From the NCBI RefSeq assembly GCF_003201865.1, contig NZ_QJJJ01000005.1, positions 62,001 to 126,000 of the forward strand: a stretch of 64,000 nt of DNA, in the 5' to 3' direction. Below are positions 43,832 to 52,919 of this stretch, in pieces. Below the pieces are notes generated by a model. The model saw nothing but the letters and a program-made list of their open reading frames with translations, ran no database searches and had not been told where the DNA came from. The DNA is from Methylobacterium sp. B4 (GTDB lineage: Bacteria; Pseudomonadota; Alphaproteobacteria; Rhizobiales; Beijerinckiaceae). Position 1 is the stretch's first letter, and every line of letters starts with the position of its first letter. A program made the position numbers and the translations under genes.

Positions 43832-44356
43832 GTTTCCTCACCGATACCGTGTCGCGCAGCCTCGCCCGGGCGGCTTCTGGCGGACGCTAGTCTCTTTGAT
43901 TTCTGTGCTCAATCGCACACCGGTAGTCGGCGCGGCGTTTGTAACCAATGACGCCTCTGCGGCACCGCACGACCCTGCTGCCCATCGCGGGAGGTGTGTG
44001 GGCCGGGCTGATGGCAAGGATGCAGGGCCGGCGCAAGCCTCCAGCGGTTCGATGTCACAGGCATGGGCGCGGATGAAACGGCCGGGTCGGACGTTCAGAC
44101 CGGCGCGCAAGCGATCGGGAACGTCCCGGGCTGCCCCGGCTCCACACGCCTCCCGACCCTTCGGGTTAGGCCTTCCCCTTGGCCGGGGAGCGCTCTAGAA
44201 GCACGGCATGTTCGGCCTCATCCTCAGCGCGACGCGAATTACGGGCCCGGCTTCCGCGTAAGGCGCCGCAACTGCGGCCGCCCCGGATGCCGGGTGAAGT
44301 CCTCCGCCCGTCCCTTCCGCCCGTCCCCCGCGACGAGAATCCTGCCGAACCCCGCC
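43832..44356. other. Intergenic region between dctA and ileS
   Basis: 525 bp, divergent. It should hold both promoters. Near 44155-44200 there are GC-rich dyads (CCTTCCCCTTGGCCGGGGAG). Open frames here on both strands have shadow composition. In many relatives ribF precedes ileS; it is absent. No tRNA fold was recognised. Confidence 0.55.
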
Positions 44357-47338
44357 ATGAGCGACCAGAACGACGCCGCGCCCGCGGCCGCCCGCGACTA
44401 TTCGCGAACCCTCTTCCTGCCGAAGACCGACTTCCCCATGCGGGCGGGGCTGCCGACCCGCGAGCCGCTGCTGTTGGAGCGCTGGGCGGGGATCGACCTC
44501 TACGCAAGGATCCGCGCCGCCGCGAAGGGCCGCCCGCGCTTCGTGCTGCATGACGGCCCGCCCTACGCCAACGGCAACATCCATATCGGCCACGCGCTCA
44601 ACAAGATCCTGAAGGACGTGGTGGTGCGCTCGCAGGGCGCCCTCGGCCGCGACGCGAACTACGTGCCGGGCTGGGACTGTCACGGCCTGCCGATCGAGTG
44701 GAAGATCGAGGAGCAGTACCGCGCCAAGGGCAAGAACAAGGACGAGGTGCCGGTGCTGGAATTCCGCCAGCAATGCCGGGCCTTCGCCGCGGACTGGCTG
44801 AACATCCAGCGCGAGGAGTTCAAGCGGCTCGGCGTCACCGGCGACTGGGACCATCCCTACTCGACCATGGCCTACCCGGCCGAGGCGCGCATCGCCGCGG
44901 AGCTGATGAAGTTCGCCGCCTCCGGCCAGCTCTACCGCGGCTCGAAGCCGGTGATGTGGTCGGTGGTCGAGAAGACCGCGCTGGCCGAGGCCGAGGTCGA
45001 GTACGAGGAGCATGTCAGCGACACGGTGTTCGTGGCCTTCCCGATCCGCGAGGGTGCGCCCGCCGAACTCGCCGGCGCCCGCGTCGTGATCTGGACGACC
45101 ACGCCCTGGACCCTGCCGGCCAACCGCGCCGTCGCCTATTCGAAGCGGGTCGCCTACGGGCTCTACCGCGTCACGGAAGCGGCCGAGGACAATTGGGCGA
45201 AGGTCGGCGACACCTATCTGCTCGCCGACGCGCTCGCCGAGGGCGTGTTCAAGGCGGCCCGCGTCGAGGCCTACGAGCGCGTCGCCGACGTTCCAGCGGC
45301 GGCCCTGGCCGGGCTCACCCTCTCGCATCCGCTCAGCCCCTTCGATCCGGGCTACGGCTTCCCGGTGCCGATGCTCGACGGCGAGCACGTCACCGACGAG
45401 GCCGGCACCGGCTTCGTCCACACCGCGCCGAGCCACGGCCGCGAAGACTTCGAGGTCTGGATGGCCAATGGCCGCCGCCTCACGGAAGCCGGCATCGACA
45501 CCCGCATTCCCTACACCGTGGATGCCGACGGCATGCTGACGGCGGAGGCGCCGGGCTTCACCGGCCGCTTCGTCTTCAACGCGAAGGGCGAGAAGGGCGA
45601 CGCCAACAAGGCGATCATCGCCGCGCTGACCGAGGTCGGCGCCCTGGTCGCCCGCGGGGTGTTGCGCCACCAGTACCCGCATTCCTGGCGCTCGAAGAAG
45701 CCGGTCCTGTTCCGCAACACGCCGCAATGGTTCATCGCCATGGACCGGCCGGTGGATTCGCTCGGAAACCGGACCCTTCGCGAGACGGCGCTCCACGCCA
45801 TCGAAGAAACGCAGTGGGTTCCGCCACAGGGGAAGAACCGCATCAACGGCATGGTGGCGGGCCGGCCCGACTGGGTGGTCTCGCGCCAGCGCGCCTGGGG
45901 CGTGCCGATCACCGTCTTCGTCGAGCGCGAGACCGGCAAGGTCCTGCGCGACGAGGTGGTCAACGCCCGCATCGCGCAGGCCTTCGCCGAAGAGGGCGCC
46001 GATGCGTGGTTCGCCGATGGCGCGACCGAACGCTTCCTCGCCCCCGAACACGATCCGGCGCGGTACGAAAGAGTGACGGACGTGCTCGACGTGTGGTTCG
46101 ATTCCGGCTCGACCCACGCCTTCGTGCTCGATGACCCGGAGGCCTTCCCGGGCCTCGCCGGCATCCGCCGCGCGGTCGATGGCGGACCGGACACGGTGAT
46201 GTACCTCGAAGGCTCCGACCAGCATCGCGGCTGGTTCCAATCCTCCCTGCTCGAATCCTGCGGCACGCGGGGCTTTGCCCCCTACGACGTGGTGCTCACC
46301 CACGGCTTCGTCCTCGACGCCAAGGGGGAGAAGATGTCGAAGTCGCGCGGCAACGTCGTCGCGCCGCAGAACGTCATCAAGGAATCGGGCGCCGACATCC
46401 TCCGCCTCTGGGTCGCGGCGGCCGACTATTCGGACGACCTGCGCATCGGGCCGGAGATCGTCAAAACCTTCGCCGAGACCTACCGCAAGCTGCGCAATTC
46501 GCTCCGCTGGATGCTGGGCTCGCTCGCCCACCGGGTGCCGGGGGACGACGTGCCGTTCACCGAGATGCCGGAGCTGGAGCGCTTCATTCTGCACCGTCTG
46601 GCGCAGCTCGACGGCGAGATCCGCGAGGCCTACACGGCCTTCGACACCAAGCGGATCGTGGCCCTGCTCAACGGCTTCATGACCGGCGACCTCTCGGCCT
46701 TCTACTTCGACGTGCGCAAGGACGCGCTCTACTGCGACCCGATCTCCTCGCTGACGCGCCGCGCCGCCCTGCAGGTGATCGACGAAGCCTTCCGCCGGGT
46801 GGTGATCTGGCTCGCCCCCGTGCTGGCCTTCACGGCCGAGGAGGCCTGGCTCGACCGCTACCCCTCGGAGGACGGCTCGGTGCATCTCCAGACCCTGCCG
46901 GAGACACCCGCCGAATGGCGCGACGACGCGCTCGCGGCCCGCTGGCAGAAGGTCCGCAAGGTGCGCCGGGTCGTGACCGGCGCCCTGGAGATCGAGCGCG
47001 CGGCCAAGCGCATCGGCGCGAGCCTGGAGGCGGCCCCGACCGTCTCCGTGTCGGATGCCGAGCTGCTCGGCGCCCTCGACGGCGTCGACTTCGCCGACAT
47101 CTGCATCACCTCGGCCATCACCGTGCGCGCCGGCGAGGGGCCGGCCGAGGCCTTCCGCCTCGACGACGTGAAGGGCGTGGCGGTGGTGCCGGAGCGCGCC
47201 GCGGGCACCAAATGCGCCCGCTCCTGGCGGGTGACGCCCGAGGTCGGCAGCGATCCGGATTATCCCGAGGTGACGCCGCGCGACGCGCGGGCCCTGCGGG
47301 AGTGGGATGCGGCGCATCCCGGTGCGGGGGCGGTGTGA
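44357..47338 (+). CDS. ileS: Isoleucyl-tRNA synthetase
   Basis: Charges tRNA-Ile, 993 residues. The HIGH motif is at residues 76-79 ([15 protein letters not shown]) and KMSKS lies in [10 protein letters not shown]. The editing domain and C-terminal anticodon-binding helices are present. The C-terminal zinc motif seen in E. coli IleS is degenerate: GTKCARSW has serine where the second cysteine would be, and no distal cysteine pair follows. I believe some alphaproteobacterial IleS share this. ATG 44357 is the start. Its stop overlaps lspA as GTGA. Confidence 0.97.
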   Translation: MSDQNDAAPAAARDYSRTLFLPKTDFPMRAGLPTREPLLLERWAGIDLYARIRAAAKGRPRFVLHDGPPYANGNIHIGHALNKILKDVVVRSQGALGRDANYVPGWDCHGLPIEWKIEEQYRAKGKNKDEVPVLEFRQQCRAFAADWLNIQREEFKRLGVTGDWDHPYSTMAYPAEARIAAELMKFAASGQLYRGSKPVMWSVVEKTALAEAEVEYEEHVSDTVFVAFPIREGAPAELAGARVVIWTTTPWTLPANRAVAYSKRVAYGLYRVTEAAEDNWAKVGDTYLLADALAEGVFKAARVEAYERVADVPAAALAGLTLSHPLSPFDPGYGFPVPMLDGEHVTDEAGTGFVHTAPSHGREDFEVWMANGRRLTEAGIDTRIPYTVDADGMLTAEAPGFTGRFVFNAKGEKGDANKAIIAALTEVGALVARGVLRHQYPHSWRSKKPVLFRNTPQWFIAMDRPVDSLGNRTLRETALHAIEETQWVPPQGKNRINGMVAGRPDWVVSRQRAWGVPITVFVERETGKVLRDEVVNARIAQAFAEEGADAWFADGATERFLAPEHDPARYERVTDVLDVWFDSGSTHAFVLDDPEAFPGLAGIRRAVDGGPDTVMYLEGSDQHRGWFQSSLLESCGTRGFAPYDVVLTHGFVLDAKGEKMSKSRGNVVAPQNVIKESGADILRLWVAAADYSDDLRIGPEIVKTFAETYRKLRNSLRWMLGSLAHRVPGDDVPFTEMPELERFILHRLAQLDGEIREAYTAFDTKRIVALLNGFMTGDLSAFYFDVRKDALYCDPISSLTRRAALQVIDEAFRRVVIWLAPVLAFTAEEAWLDRYPSEDGSVHLQTLPETPAEWRDDALAARWQKVRKVRRVVTGALEIERAAKRIGASLEAAPTVSVSDAELLGALDGVDFADICITSAITVRAGEGPAEAFRLDDVKGVAVVPERAAGTKCARSWRVTPEVGSDPDYPEVTPRDARALREWDAAHPGAGAV

Positions 47339-47850
47339 GCCCCGCCCGCTCCGGCCTCCTCGCCGCGCTCGCCACCCTGCTGCTCGACCAAGCCTCCAAG
47401 CTCTGGCTCTATTTCGGCACCGATCTCGTGATGACGCAGCCCTGGCGGCTGGCGCCCTTCGCGGATTTCGTCGTCGTCTGGAACCGCGGCGTGTCCTACG
47501 GCCTGTTCCAGCAGGAGGGCGGGCTCGGGCGCTGGGTCCTCGTCGCCGTCTCCCTCGTCGCCGCAGTCGGGCTGTCCGTCTGGATGGTCCGGGCCGGCTC
47601 GCGGCTGCTGGCCGTGGCGCTCGGGCTCATCGTCGGCGGGGCTTTGGGCAACGCCATCGACCGGGCGGCCTACGGCGCGGTGTTCGATTTCGTGCACCTG
47701 CATGCCGGGCGCTGGTCCTGGTACGTCTTCAACGTGGCGGATGCGGCCATCGTCGCCGGCGTCGTCGGCCTGATCCTCGACAGCCTGCGCCCGGCCGGTC
47801 GGACCCCGCAGACGGAAGCCTCCGGCGACGAGGGCCGTCCCCAGGCTTGA
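47335..47850 (+). CDS. lspA: Lipoprotein signal peptidase
   Basis: Aspartyl protease that removes lipoprotein signal peptides in the inner membrane, 171 residues, four membrane helices. Catalytic Asp109 is in [10 protein letters not shown] and Asp136 in [18 protein letters not shown] is the conserved block before them. The start is GTG 47335, overlapping the ileS stop as GTGA. The ileS-lspA pair is widely conserved. Confidence 0.95.
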   Translation: MSPARSGLLAALATLLLDQASKLWLYFGTDLVMTQPWRLAPFADFVVVWNRGVSYGLFQQEGGLGRWVLVAVSLVAAVGLSVWMVRAGSRLLAVALGLIVGGALGNAIDRAAYGAVFDFVHLHAGRWSWYVFNVADAAIVAGVVGLILDSLRPAGRTPQTEASGDEGRPQA

Positions 47851-47990
47851 GCGCGCGAGGGGCCCGCCCCGCGTTAAGGCGCCATACCTTCGCCCGAAAC
47901 CCGGCTCACCTCGGTATCAAAGGGCTCGTCACGCGACTCACACCCGGATCACCGGGGGAAGGGCTGGCCCGAAGCCTTGGGGATATCGGC

Positions 47991-48680
47991 ATGAGCGGGC
48001 GACGCAGCTTCACTCGGGCTCTGGGATCGATCCGGGGGCCGGCCCTGTGTGCCGCCCTCCTCGCGGGCTCCGCCGGAGCGGCCCGGGCCGAGGGCGAGTT
48101 CATGCGCGATACGCTGAGCAACCTCGGCCTGATCGAGCCGGACCGTCCCGCCATCACCTATCGCGAGCGCGCACCGCTCGCCATGCCGCCCAAGCTCGGC
48201 GGCAAGGAAGACCTCACCGCCGGACTGCCCGTGCCCCGCAGCCGGCAGGCCGATCCGGCCTGGCCGAAGGATCCCGAGGTGTTGCAGCGCGAGCGCGCCG
48301 CCGTCGAGGCGAAGAAGCCGATCGTGCGCGGGGCCCAGGGGCGCATGAACGACAACAACGAGACCCTCTCGGTCTACGAGATGGATGCCGGCCGCCGCGC
48401 CGGCGCGGGCGCCCTCAGCGGGCCGGCCAGCACCCCCGGCGAGGGCGATACCCGCACCTCGACCTGGCTGAACCCGTTCGAACTGCTCAAGGGCAAGTCG
48501 GAGACGGTCGAGCCGACCCTGGTCGAGCCGGACCGCGACACGCTCACAGATCCGCCCACCGGCTACCGCAAGGCGCCCGTCAAGGTGGCCAAGCCCCAAG
48601 GTGGTCCGGTCGGCGGACCGATCAGCGATCGGGACGAAGCCGATCCGCGTGCCTATATGAGAAATCCGTCGGGCCGCTGA
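47991..48680 (+). CDS. Periplasmic protein, possibly BamF-like (DUF3035-type)
   Basis: A 229-residue protein with a signal peptide ending near AARAEG. It is largely disordered after that, rich in Pro, Arg and Glu. The segment RERAPLAMPPKLGG resembles the RAPL..PP.F block of the alphaproteobacterial DUF3035/BamF lipoproteins. Those also sit between lspA and M16 peptidase genes. No lipobox cysteine is visible, which argues against a lipoprotein. ATG 47991 is the start. The BamF link is an inference from position and one short block. Confidence 0.65.
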   Translation: MSGRRSFTRALGSIRGPALCAALLAGSAGAARAEGEFMRDTLSNLGLIEPDRPAITYRERAPLAMPPKLGGKEDLTAGLPVPRSRQADPAWPKDPEVLQRERAAVEAKKPIVRGAQGRMNDNNETLSVYEMDAGRRAGAGALSGPASTPGEGDTRTSTWLNPFELLKGKSETVEPTLVEPDRDTLTDPPTGYRKAPVKVAKPQGGPVGGPISDRDEADPRAYMRNPSGR

Positions 48681-48874
48681 GAGCGTCGATCCCGCCGCGT
48701 CCCAGATCTTCCCGACGGGACTGACGATGGGATGAAGCATCGGAACGGTCCGTGACCGTGCGGACACGTCGCGCGGTACGGGATTTGCGCCCGGCACGGT
48801 TTCCCGGAACAATGCCGGGACTTTTGGGACGGAAAGCGCGGTGGGCGGAAGAGCCCCCGCATAAGGACAACAGG

Positions 48875-50254
48875 ATGCACCTCTACCGGAAGGCCATCGC
48901 GCCCGTAGGACCGCAGCGAGGCCTCAATCACGCCGGCCGCGTGGATGCCGCCCCGTTCGGGCGCTCCGAGGCCGGCGGCCCCGAGGTCTCCGCCTTCGTG
49001 CTCGACAACGGCCTCGACGTGGTGGTGGTGCCCGATCATCGCGCGCCCGTGGCCACCCACATGATCTGGTATCGCAACGGCTCCGCCGACGATCCGATCG
49101 GTCAGTCCGGCATCGCCCACTTCCTCGAGCACCTGATGTTCAAGGGGACGGAGCGGCACCCGGCCGGTGCCTTCTCGAAGGCGGTCTCGTCGCTGGGCGG
49201 CCAGGAGAACGCCTTCACGAGCTTCGACTACACCGCCTATTTCCAGCGGGTCGCGCGCGACCACCTCTCGACGATGATGTCCTTCGAGGCGGACCGCATG
49301 AGCGGCCTCGTGCTCGACGACGCCGTGGTGGCGCCCGAGCGCGACGTGGTGCTGGAAGAGCGCCGCATGCGGGTCGAGACCGATCCCTCCGCGCAGCTCT
49401 CCGAGGCCATGGCCGCCTCGCTGTTCGTGCACCATCCCTACGGCATCCCGATCATCGGCTGGATGCACGAGATCGAGGAGCTGAACCGCACCCACGCCAT
49501 CGATTATTACAAGCGCTTCTACACGCCCGAGAACGCGATCCTCGTCGTGGCCGGCGACGTGACGCCCGACGAGGTGCGCCGGCTCGCCGAGGACACCTAC
49601 GGGAAGGTCGCGCCGCAGGGCGCCCGGCCGCTGCGGGTGCGCCCGCGCGAGCCGGAGCCGCGGGCGATGCGCCGCATCGCGGTGGCCGACCCGAAGGTCG
49701 AGCAGCCGACCCTGCAGCGCCTCTACCTGACCCCTTCCTGCATGACCGCCCGCGACGGCGAGAGCCACGCGCTCGAACTGCTCGCCGAGGTGATCGGCGG
49801 CGGCGCCACCTCGTTCCTCTACCGCAAGCTGGTGCTGGAGATGGGCGTCGCGGTGAATGCCGGCGCCTGGTATATGGGCTCGGCCATCGACGACACGCGA
49901 TTTGCCGTCTACGCCGTGCCGGCCGAGGGCGTGACCCTGGAGGCCCTGGAGGAGCACGTCGATCGCGTGCTGCGCCGCGCCCCCGAGGCACTCGACCCGG
50001 AGGCGATCGAGCGGGCCAAGACCCGCCTCGTGGCCGAGACGGTCTACTCGTCCGACTCGCAATCCTCGCTCGCCCGCATCTACGGCTCGGCGCTCGCCAT
50101 TGGCGAGACGGTCGAGGAGGTCACCCGCTGGCCGATCGAGATCGAGGCCGTGACCCGCGACCGGCTCGTGGCGGTCGCCGCCCGCTACCTCGTGCCGGCC
50201 CGCTCCGTCACCGGCTACCTGACCAAGCCCCGGGACGCCGACGTCGCCGCCTGA
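48875..50254 (+). CDS. M16 family zinc peptidase (active subunit)
   Basis: A 459-residue inverzincin of the M16 (pitrilysin/processing peptidase) family. The inverted zinc motif HFLEH is at residues 82-86 (GIAHFLEHLMFKGT), and the third ligand Glu lies in EERRMRVETDP about 75 residues later. No signal peptide is obvious at the chosen ATG 48875; an open frame extends upstream but without similarity. Together with the next gene it forms an active/inactive subunit pair. Confidence 0.9.
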   Translation: MHLYRKAIAPVGPQRGLNHAGRVDAAPFGRSEAGGPEVSAFVLDNGLDVVVVPDHRAPVATHMIWYRNGSADDPIGQSGIAHFLEHLMFKGTERHPAGAFSKAVSSLGGQENAFTSFDYTAYFQRVARDHLSTMMSFEADRMSGLVLDDAVVAPERDVVLEERRMRVETDPSAQLSEAMAASLFVHHPYGIPIIGWMHEIEELNRTHAIDYYKRFYTPENAILVVAGDVTPDEVRRLAEDTYGKVAPQGARPLRVRPREPEPRAMRRIAVADPKVEQPTLQRLYLTPSCMTARDGESHALELLAEVIGGGATSFLYRKLVLEMGVAVNAGAWYMGSAIDDTRFAVYAVPAEGVTLEALEEHVDRVLRRAPEALDPEAIERAKTRLVAETVYSSDSQSSLARIYGSALAIGETVEEVTRWPIEIEAVTRDRLVAVAARYLVPARSVTGYLTKPRDADVAA

Positions 50255-50318
50255 CGCTCGATTCTTCGCGCCGCCCGAGGCGGCGCCGTTTGCGAAAAGT
50301 CGCTTTGAGGAACTTCCG

Positions 50319-51596
50319 ATGAATCTCGCCGAGACCGGCACCACGAGCTCGCCGACCCAGGCGCTGCCGCTCGCGGCCGCCCCCGGCATCGAGGCTTGGC
50401 ACGTCGCCTCGCCGGTGGTGCCGATGATCGCGCTCTCCTTCGCCTTCGAGGGCGGCGCGGCGCAGGACGCGGAGGGCAAGGCGGGCACCGCGCAGATGAT
50501 GGCGCGCCTGCTCGACGAAGGCGCGGGCGCACTCGATTCCGATGCCTTCCAGGAGGCGCTCGCCGCCCGCGCGATCGAGCTGAGCTTCCACACCAGCCCC
50601 GATTCCATCGGCGGCTCGCTCAAGACCCTGACCAAGCACGCCGACGAGGCGATCCGCCTGCTCGGCCTCGCGCTGGCCGAGCCGCGCTTCGATCCGCCGG
50701 CCATCGAGCGCGTGCGCGCGCAGATGATCGCGAGCCTGCGCTACCAGCAGAACGATCCTGGGGTAATGGCTTCCCGCCGCTACTTCCGCGAAGCCTTCCC
50801 CGGCCACGCCTACGGGCGTCCCTCGGCGGGCACGATCGAGACGGTGTCGGCGATCACCCGCGAAGACCTCGTGGCGATGCATCGCGCCCTGATCGGCCGC
50901 GGCGGCCTGAAGGTGGCGGCTGTGGGCGCCTTCGAGGAGGAGGCGATCATCGGGATGATCGCGCGGGCCTTCGGCGGCCTGCCCGAGGCGGGGCCGCTGA
51001 AGACGGTGCCGCCGACCGCCATCAAGGAGCTCGGCCAGCGCATCGTCGTCGATCTCGACGTGCCGCAATCGGTGATCCGCTTCGGCATGCCGGGCGTAGC
51101 CTGGCGCGACCCGGACTTCATCCCGGCCTACGTCCTGAACCACATCCTCGGCGGCGGCGCCTTCACCTCGCGCCTGTTCCAGGAGGTGCGCGAGAAGCGC
51201 GGATTGGCGTATTCGGTCGGCACCTCGCTGACCTCGCACCGCGCAGTGGCGATGACCTGGGGCTATACCGCCACCAAGAACGAGCGCGTGGTCGAGGCCC
51301 TCGACGTGATCGGCGAGGAAATCCACCGCCTCATCACCGACGGCCCCTCCGACGAGGAGTTGCAGAAGGCCAAGGACTACCTCACCGGCTCCTACGCGCT
51401 CGGGTTCGACACCTCGACCAAGATCGCCAACCAGCTGGTGCAGATCGCCTTCGAGGGGCTCGGCATGGACTACATCGCCCGCCGCAACGACCTCGTGGCG
51501 AGCGTGTCCCAGGCCGATATCCGGCGGGCCGGAGCGCGGACGCTCGGTGACGGCCGGATGCTGGTGGTCGCCGCAGGGCGCCCGACGGGGCTCTGA
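50319..51596 (+). CDS. M16 family peptidase-like protein (inactive subunit)
   Basis: A 425-residue M16 protein lacking the HXXEH zinc motif; the equivalent region reads GTAQMMARLLDEGAG. The C-terminal half retains the family block FTSRLFQEVREKRGLAYSVG and glycine-rich loop. In mitochondrial processing peptidase and many bacterial pairs, such a subunit binds substrate for an active partner, here the preceding gene. ATG 50319 lies 64 bp after the upstream stop. Confidence 0.88.
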   Translation: MNLAETGTTSSPTQALPLAAAPGIEAWHVASPVVPMIALSFAFEGGAAQDAEGKAGTAQMMARLLDEGAGALDSDAFQEALAARAIELSFHTSPDSIGGSLKTLTKHADEAIRLLGLALAEPRFDPPAIERVRAQMIASLRYQQNDPGVMASRRYFREAFPGHAYGRPSAGTIETVSAITREDLVAMHRALIGRGGLKVAAVGAFEEEAIIGMIARAFGGLPEAGPLKTVPPTAIKELGQRIVVDLDVPQSVIRFGMPGVAWRDPDFIPAYVLNHILGGGAFTSRLFQEVREKRGLAYSVGTSLTSHRAVAMTWGYTATKNERVVEALDVIGEEIHRLITDGPSDEELQKAKDYLTGSYALGFDTSTKIANQLVQIAFEGLGMDYIARRNDLVASVSQADIRRAGARTLGDGRMLVVAAGRPTGL

Positions 51597-51661
51597 TCGG
51601 ATTTTTCCCCGCCGCGCTCCGTACGGATTCGATGTCCGTTCGTTGACCCTGGCGCCCCTAT

Positions 51662-51753
51662 CGTCATCGCGAGCACCAGCGAAGCGATCCAGAGCGCGAC
51701 CTCTCTCTCCGATGCGGAGCGCTGGATCGCTTCGGCTTCGCCTCGCGACGACG
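51662..51753. repeat. REP-like intergenic palindromic element
   Basis: Outer arms CGTCATCGCGAG (51662-51673) and CTCGCGACGACG (51742-51753) differ by one base. An inner pair GCGATCCAG / CTGGATCGC lies inside. This is a familiar type of dispersed hairpin element in alphaproteobacterial genomes. No gene is inside. Confidence 0.7.
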
Positions 51754-51875
51754 GAGGTTGGTCGAATGTAATGCAGTCGAGCGGAGACGGTCCCAGCGAG
51801 CCGGCCTGCAGGAATGCAGTGCCGGCTTTTTCGTGCTTGGCTTCGGGCGTTGGAGCCGAATGCCATCCACGCACG

Positions 51876-51904
51876 AAAAAGCCCCGACCTTTCGGCCGGG
51901 GCTC
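51876..51904 (-). terminator. Terminator of the BI-1 family gene
   Basis: Stem AGCCCCGGCC / GGTCGGGGCT (one G-T pair) with GAAA loop, then five T on the minus strand (A-run 51876-51880). About 30 bp past the stop at 51935. Confidence 0.85.
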
Positions 51905-51934
51905 TTCGGTTTCAGGCCCTTGCAGCTTGGATGC

Positions 51935-52702
51935 TTAGCGGCGGTCGCCCAGCAGCTGCATCAGGAACTGGAACATGTTGATGAAGTCCAGGTACAGCGT
52001 CAGGGCGCCGTTGATGGACATCTTGGCAGCACCCTCGGCGTCGAGGCCGCTGTAGAGGAACATCTCCTTGAGCTTCTGCGTGTCGTAGGCGGTCAGGCCG
52101 GCGAAGATCAGCACGCCGAGCACCGAGATCGCGAACTGCAGCGCGGAAGAAGCCAGGAAGAGGTTCACCAGCGACGCGATGATGATGCCGATCAGGCCCA
52201 TGATCAGGAACGAGCCCATGCCGGACAGGCTACGCTTGGTGGTGTAGCCGTAGAGGCTCAGCGCTCCGAAGGTCGCCGCCGTGATGAAGAACACCCGCAC
52301 CACGCTGGCGCCCGTGAACACGAGCATCAGCGAGGACATCGAGGCGCCCATCACCGCCGCGAAAGCCCAGAACATCGTGCGCGCGGACGACGCCGACATG
52401 CGGTCCATCCGGAACGAGAACACGAAGATGAAGGCCAGCGGCGCCAGCATCAGCACCCACTTGAACGGACTGGCGTACAGGAACTGCCCGGTCGGCGTCA
52501 GGAGCGGCCTGGAGCCCTGATAGCCGGCGACGGCGATCGCGTTGAGGCCGAGCGCGACGAGACCCGAGATCCCGAGGCCGACCACCATGTTGTTGTAGAC
52601 GCCCAGCATGAAGCTGCGCAGGCCCTGGTCGACTTCGACCTGAGAGCCGGCGTACCCCTGCGGCTGGGCGCCGTAGCGGAACGGGCTATTGTCGAATGCC
52701 AT
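51935..52702 (-). CDS. Bax inhibitor-1 (BI-1/YccA-type) membrane protein
   Basis: A 255-residue inner-membrane protein with seven hydrophobic helices. It has the BI-1 pattern: SFMLGVYNNMVVGLGISGLVA at the start, ATFGALSLYGYTTKRSLSGMG in the middle, and AYDTQKLKEMF plus ALTLYLDFINMFQFLMQLLG at the end. Bacterial members are linked to membrane protein quality control (YccA with FtsH) or calcium leak. ATG 52702 is the start. It has its own terminator and is probably monocistronic. Confidence 0.9.
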   Translation of the reverse strand: MAFDNSPFRYGAQPQGYAGSQVEVDQGLRSFMLGVYNNMVVGLGISGLVALGLNAIAVAGYQGSRPLLTPTGQFLYASPFKWVLMLAPLAFIFVFSFRMDRMSASSARTMFWAFAAVMGASMSSLMLVFTGASVVRVFFITAATFGALSLYGYTTKRSLSGMGSFLIMGLIGIIIASLVNLFLASSALQFAISVLGVLIFAGLTAYDTQKLKEMFLYSGLDAEGAAKMSINGALTLYLDFINMFQFLMQLLGDRR

Positions 52703-52786
52703 GAAAGTTTCCCTTGGAACCTCTCGGCGTGGGCTTGTGTCGAGGTCCACGCATGCCCCTGGCGCGTCAAACGCGCCTCACGGCCG

Positions 52787-52815
52787 AATATGTTCGCTGG
52801 AACTGCCATAAACAA
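52787..52815 (-). promoter_or_regulatory. Candidate promoter of the BI-1 family gene
   Basis: On the minus strand TTGTTT (52810-52815), 17 bp, then CATATT (52787-52792). About 80 nt upstream of the start codon. Matches are partial for both boxes. An AT-rich tract, unusual for this window, lies further upstream at 52830-52910. Confidence 0.4.
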
Positions 52816-52919
52816 GTGGGCCTTGACCTGACGGCCACGTTTTCAAGCTTTCCAGATGCCAAAGATTTTGATGATTTTTTAGGGATGAAAATCCGTCCTG
52901 AAACGTCAGCAACGCCACC

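Noticed and set aside
43832-43950. A sigma54 promoter for dctA.
   Set aside because: The best candidate has GG and GC elements separated by 11 rather than 10 nt, and the flanking bases fit poorly.
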